Shown one piece after another: positions 8,046-12,913 of a stretch of 12,913 nucleotides of DNA. Positions within the stretch are counted from its first letter, which is position 1. Each line of letters starts with the position of its first letter. The notes under the pieces are model-generated. The model ran no database searches. It saw only the letters and a list, made by a program, of their open reading frames with translations, and was not told the origin of the DNA. A program made the translations under genes and the position numbers. Source of the DNA: Gammaproteobacteria bacterium UBA5338 (GTDB taxonomy: Bacteria; Pseudomonadota; Gammaproteobacteria; Pseudomonadales; UBA5862); the NCBI GenBank assembly GCA_002408105.1, contig DHQM01000242.1:11628-24540 (forward strand), given 5' to 3'.

Positions 8046-10274
8046 CTAAAGGTTGCCGTATTTGCGCCGCAGATTCTGTCGCACCAACTCGGCGATGGTG
8101 TTGAATGCGAAGGTCACGATAAAGAGCACCAGCGCCGCGAGGAACAGGATGCGGTAGTGGGTGCTGTGCACTTCGGATTCGGGCAGCTCGACGGCAATGT
8201 TGGCCGACAGGGTGCGCATGCCCTGGAAAATGTTGAAATCCATGACAGGTGTATTGCCGGTGGCCATCAGCACGATCATGGTCTCACCCACGGCGCGCCC
8301 GAGGCCGATCATGACGGCGGAAAAGATCCCAGGACTTGCGGTCAGCAGAACCACTCGGGTGAGGGTTTGCCAGGGGGTTGCGCCCAGCGCCAGGGATCCA
8401 AACGTAAGGTGTTTTGGAACACTGAAAATGGCGTCTTCCGTGATCGAGAAGATGGTTGGGATCACCGCAAGGCCCATGGCCATGCCCACCACCAGGGAGT
8501 TGCGCTGGTCGTAGCTGATGCCAGCTTCTTGTTCCAGCCAGATCCGCAGACTTCCCCCGAACCAGAGCTGCTCCAATAACGGCGCAATGTTGAAGGCGGC
8601 CCAGGCGGAGAGAAGAACGACTGGAATCAGCAGCGCCGCGTGCCAGCCATCTGGAACCCTTCGGGTGAGTTCGGCTGGCAGCCGGAGCCACAGCCAGCCG
8701 GAAAAGACGAAGGTCAGCGGTAAGAACAGGAGCAGGGCGAAAACCGCAAGCAGGTGGTCCTCGACCACCGGGGCGAGCCACAAACCGGCCAAAAAACCAA
8801 GGATTACCGTTGGCAGGGCCTCCATGATCTCGATGGAAGGCTTGACCCAGGCCCGCATCGACGGTGACATGAAATAGGCGGTGTAGATGGCGCCGAATAT
8901 GGCCAGTGGAGTTGCGAATAGCATCGCATAAGCCGCTGCTTTCAGCGTCCCGAAGGACAGTGGCACCAGACTGAATTTGGGCTCGAAGTCGTTGTCTGCC
9001 GAGGAGGATTGCCAGATGTAGTCTGGCTCGGTGTAGCCCTCGTACTGGACCTGGCTCCAGATCGAGCTCCAAGAAATTTCGGGGTGGGGGTTGTGCAGCG
9101 TCAGGTGGTGCAGTCTTGAGGCGCTGTCTTCAACCAGCAGGTGGTCGGCCCGTGGGCCTAGGACAAAATGGGCGCTGTTTTCGGGCAGGACCTTTTTGTC
9201 GAGCAAGGTGCGCTCGGCCGTGGTGTGCAGGACCAGCAGCCGTCCGGAGTCGCTGGCTGCCACCACGCCCTTGCGCAGCTGCTCCGACCGGAGGTGCAGT
9301 GCAGGCTCATGCAGGTCGAAGTTGCGAACCTCAACAAGCGAATAGCGGTTTTCGGTATCACGCTGGACCGACCACTGGTGCAACACGCCAAGGTTGTCGG
9401 CGCCAAGCACGGACACGCCGCCGAGGAGCAGTTCGACGGCGGACAGTCGAACGCCATCGGGCAGCAGCCTGTTGATGCTGGTGAGTTCGGGAGTTTCGGG
9501 GTTGCCGAGATCGTACAGGGCGATGACGCCGTTGAGGTCAGCCAGGTACAGCCAGCGCCCCTGGGGATCAAGAAGCACCCGCTCCACCGCGATGGGCGCG
9601 GTCCAGGTGGATTCGGTCTCAGGGTTGGCTGCAAGTGTTCCGAACAGTGGGTTGACGCGGTGTTGGTACAGGTTGAGGCGTCGGCTGTCACTCTGGGTCA
9701 CTAGAGTCACCGCGTCTTCGCCTAGGGTGACGGCGAGGGGGTCCTGTGGTGCCAGGCTGCCCAAGTCAATCGGCGCGTCCCCGAACGGGTAACTGATGTC
9801 TGGATAGAGCACCCGTCGGTCGTCAACAAAACTCACACGAAAATCGACTTTTGCGATCAGCAACTGGCCGGTGCTCAACCGCAGGCCGAGGTGGCGCTGG
9901 TTGATGCCGATCGGTTGCGCAGACTGCACCTGTGCCTCAGGCGGTAGTGCAAGGGGCACCGTTTCACCAGGGGTCCCGTCCTCTAGGTCGAAAAACACCA
10001 CATCGGTGGCCGTTACCCGGTAGCCAAGCTCACCGCTTTCTTCAATACCGAGTAGGAGAGTGGCCGCCTGCCCGGGGCTGTCATAGGTGCCGGAGAGAGA
10101 GACCTTGGCCGACTGGAAGATGGGTGCAACCACTGCCAGTAGGTAAAAGAAAATCAGCACAATGGTGAGGATGACCCAGACGCCGCCAATCCCGATCGCC
10201 TTGCCGCCGATGGCATCCGCGAGCAGGCGGCGTTTCTGCCGCCTGGTGGTGGCTGTCAGGTTGGGGTTGGACAT
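8046..10274 (-). CDS. pstC: phosphate ABC transporter permease PstC, enlarged form with WD40-like periplasmic domain
   Basis: This is the second channel subunit of the phosphate importer. It has 742 residues, compared with 319 in E. coli PstC. A transmembrane helix (about 29-51) is followed by about 385 periplasmic residues and then the permease domain (about 440-742), with SIEIMEALPTVILGFLAG, the EAA loop SLALGATPWQTLTR (627-640) and the RAVGET motif (660-665). The insert holds repeated beta-strand units of WD40/propeller look, for example around 128-145, 178-205, 228-256 (DPQGRWLYLADLNGVIALYD), 278-303, 332-352 and 365-395. The start is set at ATG 10274, which has GGTG six bases upstream. 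GTG 10283 would add three residues. It lies 106 bases after pstS, behind an apparent terminator. The permease assignment is firm, but the propeller is inferred from repeat pattern. Confidence 0.94.
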   Translation of the reverse strand: MSNPNLTATTRRQKRRLLADAIGGKAIGIGGVWVILTIVLIFFYLLAVVAPIFQSAKVSLSGTYDSPGQAATLLLGIEESGELGYRVTATDVVFFDLEDGTPGETVPLALPPEAQVQSAQPIGINQRHLGLRLSTGQLLIAKVDFRVSFVDDRRVLYPDISYPFGDAPIDLGSLAPQDPLAVTLGEDAVTLVTQSDSRRLNLYQHRVNPLFGTLAANPETESTWTAPIAVERVLLDPQGRWLYLADLNGVIALYDLGNPETPELTSINRLLPDGVRLSAVELLLGGVSVLGADNLGVLHQWSVQRDTENRYSLVEVRNFDLHEPALHLRSEQLRKGVVAASDSGRLLVLHTTAERTLLDKKVLPENSAHFVLGPRADHLLVEDSASRLHHLTLHNPHPEISWSSIWSQVQYEGYTEPDYIWQSSSADNDFEPKFSLVPLSFGTLKAAAYAMLFATPLAIFGAIYTAYFMSPSMRAWVKPSIEIMEALPTVILGFLAGLWLAPVVEDHLLAVFALLLFLPLTFVFSGWLWLRLPAELTRRVPDGWHAALLIPVVLLSAWAAFNIAPLLEQLWFGGSLRIWLEQEAGISYDQRNSLVVGMAMGLAVIPTIFSITEDAIFSVPKHLTFGSLALGATPWQTLTRVVLLTASPGIFSAVMIGLGRAVGETMIVLMATGNTPVMDFNIFQGMRTLSANIAVELPESEVHSTHYRILFLAALVLFIVTFAFNTIAELVRQNLRRKYGNL

Positions 10275-10303
10275 CAGCAGCACCCGATACTGGTGGCGGG
10301 GAA

Positions 10304-10327
10304 GGCGAACACGCAGGTCTTTTCGCC
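10304..10327 (-). other. stem-loop in the pstC leader
   Basis: On the minus strand GGCGAA (10327-10322) and TTCGCC (10309-10304) are perfect 6-bp complements around a 12-base loop. The hairpin lies directly after the pstS terminator hairpin and 29 bases before the pstC start. It has no T-tract of its own. It could protect the processed 5' end of pstCAB-phoU mRNA or influence read-through; both are inference. Confidence 0.35.
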
Positions 10328-10333
10328 CATCAG

Positions 10334-10358
10334 AACAAAATCGGGGGCCGCAGCCCCC
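10334..10358 (-). terminator. Rho-independent terminator / attenuator between pstS and pstC
   Basis: In the transcribed direction GGGGGC (10358-10353) and GCCCCC (10348-10343) form a perfect 6-bp GC stem with a four-base TGCG loop, followed by GATTTTGTT (10342-10334). It begins 22 bases after the pstS stop. This is a textbook intrinsic terminator but with an interrupted T-tract, which fits partial termination. The expected result is many pstS mRNAs and fewer reading on into pstC, matching the need for excess periplasmic binding protein. Confidence 0.8.
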
Positions 10359-10380
10359 AAGTGGGCCTGCGTCGACGAGG

Positions 10381-11361
10381 CTAGTCGATCAGAGACAGAA
10401 ACTTCTCTGCTGCCTCGGCAGGTAAAGGGATGTAGCCATCTTTGACCACCACCTGTTGGCCGGTCCTTGAGAGCACCATGGTGATGAACTCACGCTCCAG
10501 CGGCGCCAATGACTTGTCCGGGTGTTTGTTGACGTAAACGTAGAGGAAACGAGAGAGCGGGTAGCTGCCGTTGACCGCATTCTCGGAAGTGGCCGGAACG
10601 GGGGCTTTGCCGGGTTTCGGGGCGAGGGGTATGGCGCGAACCCCCGAGGTCCTGTAGCCAATGCCGGAGTAACCGATGCCGTTCAGCGAGCTGGTCACAC
10701 TCTGCACCACGGACGCAGAACCCGGCTGCTCATTGACGGTGCTCTTGAAGTCTCCTTTACACAGTGCCGCGTTTTTGAAATAGCCATAGGTGCCAGACAC
10801 GGAGTTGCGGCCGAACAGTTGAATGCTGCGGTCGGCCCAGGACCCCGTCAGGCCCAGCTGGCCCCACAGATCGACCGAGTTCGGGTGTCCGCATCGGCGC
10901 GTGGCCGAGAAAACGGCATCCACTTCGGGGATGGTCAGACTTTCAATCGGGTTGTCCTTGTTGACGTACACGGCCAATGCATCGATTGCTACGGGGATTG
11001 CGGTGGGTTTGTAGCCGTGGCGCTCTTCGAAGGCCGCGATTTCGTTGCTCTTCATTTTTCGGCTCATGGGGCCGAGGTTGGAGGTGCCCTCGGTCAAAGC
11101 TGGTGGGGCGGTGGACGAACCTGCGGCTTGGATCTGAATGTTGACATTGGGGTAGAGCCGTTTGTACTCCTCAGCCCAGAACGTCATGAGATTCGCAAGG
11201 GTGTCAGAGCCTACGCTGGACAGGTTGCCTGATACACCGCTGGCCTTACTGTATTCCGGTAGCCCCGGGTCGACCTCGTTGGCAAGGGCTTGCACAGACG
11301 CCAGCGCAAAGCCAGCCGCGAGCAGCCAGTGACTCAAGATTTTTGGGGGATGCATTTTCAT
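10381..11361 (-). CDS. pstS: periplasmic phosphate-binding protein PstS
   Basis: PstS captures phosphate in the periplasm and hands it to PstC-PstA. The 326-residue precursor has a Sec signal peptide: basic start, hydrophobic core [12 protein letters not shown] and a probable cleavage after ALA27. There is no lipobox cysteine, so the mature protein should be soluble. Phosphate-ligand loops are visible as GSDTL (51-55), AGSSTA (80-85), GPMSR (97-101) and the [12 protein letters not shown] stretch (184-195). Two cysteines (157 and 201) could form a disulfide. It belongs to the Pseudomonas-like PstS branch more than the E. coli one. ATG 11361 is supported by GGAG six bases upstream, whereas the second in-frame ATG at 11355 is too far from it. 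A Pho-box-like promoter lies just upstream and a terminator just downstream, so it probably has its own abundant short transcript. Confidence 0.96.
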   Translation of the reverse strand: MKMHPPKILSHWLLAAGFALASVQALANEVDPGLPEYSKASGVSGNLSSVGSDTLANLMTFWAEEYKRLYPNVNIQIQAAGSSTAPPALTEGTSNLGPMSRKMKSNEIAAFEERHGYKPTAIPVAIDALAVYVNKDNPIESLTIPEVDAVFSATRRCGHPNSVDLWGQLGLTGSWADRSIQLFGRNSVSGTYGYFKNAALCKGDFKSTVNEQPGSASVVQSVTSSLNGIGYSGIGYRTSGVRAIPLAPKPGKAPVPATSENAVNGSYPLSRFLYVYVNKHPDKSLAPLEREFITMVLSRTGQQVVVKDGYIPLPAEAAEKFLSLID

Positions 11362-11386
11362 TGGTTGCTCCGTCCGCGTTGGGCAC

Positions 11387-11409
11387 CTGCGATCAAACCG
11401 GGGTCGCAG
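11387..11409 (-). other. stem-loop in the pstS leader
   Basis: On the minus strand CTGCGA (11409-11404) and TCGCAG (11392-11387) are perfect complements around an 11-base loop. It sits between the putative -10 and the pstS ribosome binding site, near where the 5' end of the pstS mRNA should fall. It may stabilise the message or may be chance. Confidence 0.3.
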
Positions 11410-11441
11410 TGTGCCGAACCGAAATGACAGTTGTGTTACTG
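11408..11441 (-). promoter_or_regulatory. Pho box (PhoB site) and pstS promoter
   Basis: Read on the minus strand, CAGTAAC (11441-11435), four bases ACAA, then CTGTCAT (11430-11424) form the two 7-base direct repeats of a PhoB box. The second repeat is a perfect match to CTGTCAT and the first matches CTGTCAC/T at five of seven positions. Ten bases further on, CACACT (11413-11408) can serve as the -10; PhoB-activated promoters usually lack a good -35. The box covers the phoR stop codon at 11436-11438. Only one box is seen, where E. coli pstS has two tandem ones. Confidence 0.72.
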
Positions 11442-12818
11442 CGTTGGTGTGGTGCCGCCGGCTGCCGATGGCACCTGGTTTTCGACTGGTCCTTCCATCG
11501 GGCCAGTTTCCACTCCGATCAATACCCGTGATGCTGGGAAAACCGCAGCAAACTGACTGCCCTCTCCAAGCGTGCTGGTGACTTCCAGCTTGGCACCATG
11601 GCGTCGCAACACCTGCTTCACGATTGACAGACCGAGGCCTGTGCCGCCATTTTGCCTCGATCGGCCGACATCCACCCGATAGAACCGCTCGGTAAGGCGT
11701 TGCAGGTGCTGCTCCTCAATGCCGGGTCCGGTATCCGTCACCTCGAAGCGTGCGGATCCATCCTCTAGGGCGCGCCAACGCACCCGAATCTCACCGCCTG
11801 CTGGTGTGTAGCGAATGGCATTGTTCATCAGGTTGCTGGCAACGCTGTAAATTTCCTGCTCAATCCCGCTCAACTTGAGTTGCGGTGCGAGTTCGTATTC
11901 GAAGTGGTGTTCGCCGGCACTGATATATTCGCAATCCTTACCCACTGCGCGAACGATGGCGCCAAACTCCACCACCGGGCACTCGTCGGCTGGCGGGATT
12001 GTACCGGTGTCGAGGCGTGAAAGCAGCAGCAAATCCTCCACCAGCAAGCGCATTCGTTGGGCAGGGCGGTCGAGCTTTTCCAACAATGACCGGGTTTCCT
12101 CGAGTGTCAGGCTTTCGTCGTCCAGGATGGTTTCGAGGTAGCCGATGATGACGGTGAGGGGTGTGCGCAGCTCGTGTGACACATTGGCGACAAAGTCTTT
12201 GCGCATGGTTTGTAGGCGGTGGACCAGGCTGGTGTCTCGCGCGACCAGCAGCTGTTGGTCCTTGCCGACGGCGAACAGACGAATTTCCAGTGTCACCCGT
12301 TCATTCAATGGGGACGGAATCTCAATGGAGTTGGCGTTATCGCGGCCCCGGCCCTGAGTAAACACCCTGAGAAACTCCGGATTGCGAATTAAGTGGTTCA
12401 GGTGGTGGCCGAGGTCGCCGGGGTAAAGCCCAAGCAGTTCGGTCGCCTGAGGGTTGAACCAGAGAATTTCTCCGCTGCGTGTGACCAGCACCATGCCGTC
12501 GGGGATTGCACCTGCGGTGCGGCGAAACTGTTTGAGTCCCTTGGCCAACTGCGCCCGTTTTTGGCGCTGCAGGTGGCGCTCTCGGGACATGTGGAACTGC
12601 AGGTCCTCGGCCAGGCCGTACATTGGTTCGGGCCGCGACCGGGGGCTGCGAAGCCAGCGCTCAAGGCGGTGGAGTTGAAGAAAGTGCCAAACCAGAAACC
12701 CCGCCAACCCAAGCCCAAAGCCAACGCCTAGGTGACCGGTGATCAACCCCAGGAGGGTGCCGATGCCAACGAAAGTGGTGAGCGCTTTGGCCTCGCTGAC
12801 CCAGGGGTTCGGGTTCAC
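11436..12818 (-). CDS. phoR: phosphate regulon sensor histidine kinase PhoR
   Basis: PhoR is the inner-membrane kinase/phosphatase that controls PhoB in response to Pst-PhoU signals. In its 460 residues, two hydrophobic segments (about 12-30 and 32-48) have almost nothing between them, so there is no periplasmic sensor domain. A charged linker follows, then a PAS domain (about 98-200), the H-box VSHELRTPL with His215, the N-box [12 protein letters not shown] (328-339), G1 DTGPGI (362-367) and G2 GGTGLGLS (391-398). A low-complexity Pro/Gly/Thr tail follows the ATPase domain. The start is GTG 12818, two bases after the phoB stop, with a GAGG directly abutting it and GGAA further up, so translation is probably coupled to phoB. 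There is no nearby ATG alternative. The gene ends inside the pstS Pho box. Confidence 0.95.
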   Translation of the reverse strand: MNPNPWVSEAKALTTFVGIGTLLGLITGHLGVGFGLGLAGFLVWHFLQLHRLERWLRSPRSRPEPMYGLAEDLQFHMSRERHLQRQKRAQLAKGLKQFRRTAGAIPDGMVLVTRSGEILWFNPQATELLGLYPGDLGHHLNHLIRNPEFLRVFTQGRGRDNANSIEIPSPLNERVTLEIRLFAVGKDQQLLVARDTSLVHRLQTMRKDFVANVSHELRTPLTVIIGYLETILDDESLTLEETRSLLEKLDRPAQRMRLLVEDLLLLSRLDTGTIPPADECPVVEFGAIVRAVGKDCEYISAGEHHFEYELAPQLKLSGIEQEIYSVASNLMNNAIRYTPAGGEIRVRWRALEDGSARFEVTDTGPGIEEQHLQRLTERFYRVDVGRSRQNGGTGLGLSIVKQVLRRHGAKLEVTSTLGEGSQFAAVFPASRVLIGVETGPMEGPVENQVPSAAGGTTPTQ

Positions 12819-12820
12819 CC

Positions 12821-12913
12821 TCAGTTCCGCGAGAGGCGATACCCGGCGCCGCGAACGGTTTGAATGAGGGTGTCCAGTCCGTGCGGAGCCAGCACCTTGC
12901 GCAGCCGCAGCAC
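12821..12913 (-). CDS. phoB: phosphate regulon response regulator PhoB, C-terminal fragment
   Basis: The last 30 codons and TGA stop (12823-12821) of a gene continuing beyond the window. The translated tail reads RLRKVLAPHG, then DTLIQTVRGAGYRLS and two final residues. This is the end of an OmpR/PhoB-type winged-helix DNA-binding domain: the end of the recognition helix and the wing hairpin with the family motif QTVRGxGYRL. Its position two bases before phoR makes PhoB the clear identity. The receiver domain and most of the effector domain are not in the window. PhoB phosphorylated by PhoR would bind the Pho box at 11424-11441 to activate pstS. Confidence 0.9.
   Translation of the reverse strand: MLRLRKVLAPHGLDTLIQTVRGAGYRLSRN

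Noticed and set aside
8040..8049. Perfect palindrome TAGGGCCCTA at the pstC stop.
   Set aside because: Ten bases with no loop in a 15-base gap; likely chance, and too short to act as a terminator.
8242..8248. Single CTGTCAT (minus strand) inside pstC, and a similar ATGACAG inside pstA near 6997.
   Set aside because: No second repeat at the correct four-base spacing and both lie within coding sequence, so they are not credible Pho boxes.
7890..8579. Plus-strand open frame of 229 codons across the pstC/pstA junction.
   Set aside because: His/Gln/Gly-rich, low-complexity antisense translation over two firmly identified genes.

Overview
This window is ordinary core chromosome of a GC-rich gammaproteobacterium. 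The assignment rests on Pseudomonas/Vibrio-like traits: enlarged PstC and PstA permeases, a CpsG-type phosphomannomutase, and a small DUF1244 protein. Genus cannot be fixed from the sequence alone. I see no mobile element, CRISPR array, tRNA or rRNA gene, phage gene or defence gene, and no region whose codon use looks foreign.

Left part (1-4247), sugar-phosphate and sugar-nucleotide metabolism. The plus strand carries the 3' end of galE (UDP-glucose 4-epimerase), then galU (UTP-glucose-1-phosphate uridylyltransferase), then a phosphomannomutase/phosphoglucomutase (manB/cpsG type). pgi (glucose-6-phosphate isomerase) converges on them from the minus strand. Together they link fructose-6-P and glucose-6-P to hexose-1-phosphates, UDP-glucose and UDP-galactose, the precursors for envelope polysaccharide. 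A short divergent region (4248-4431) separates pgi from a plus-strand gene for an 83-residue DUF1244 protein with a CRNC motif.

Right part (4714-12913), a complete phosphate-starvation module on the minus strand. In transcription order it reads phoB (only the last 30 codons are in the window), phoR, pstS, pstC, pstA, pstB, phoU. PhoR and PhoB form the two-component system. PstSCAB is the high-affinity phosphate ABC importer, and PhoU couples transporter state to PhoR. A Pho-box-like site overlaps the phoR stop codon just upstream of pstS. A strong hairpin plus T-tract lies between pstS and pstC and probably sets PstS in excess over the membrane subunits. phoB/phoR, pstC/pstA, pstA/pstB and pstB/phoU are tightly packed or overlapping.

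The most interesting content is architectural. PstC is about 742 residues, with a roughly 385-residue periplasmic insert made of WD40/beta-propeller-like repeats. PstA is 558 residues, with a roughly 265-residue periplasmic insert that includes a long predicted coiled coil. Such enlarged permeases are known in gammaproteobacteria, but I know of no established role for the extra domains. I found no strong case for a wholly new system here.
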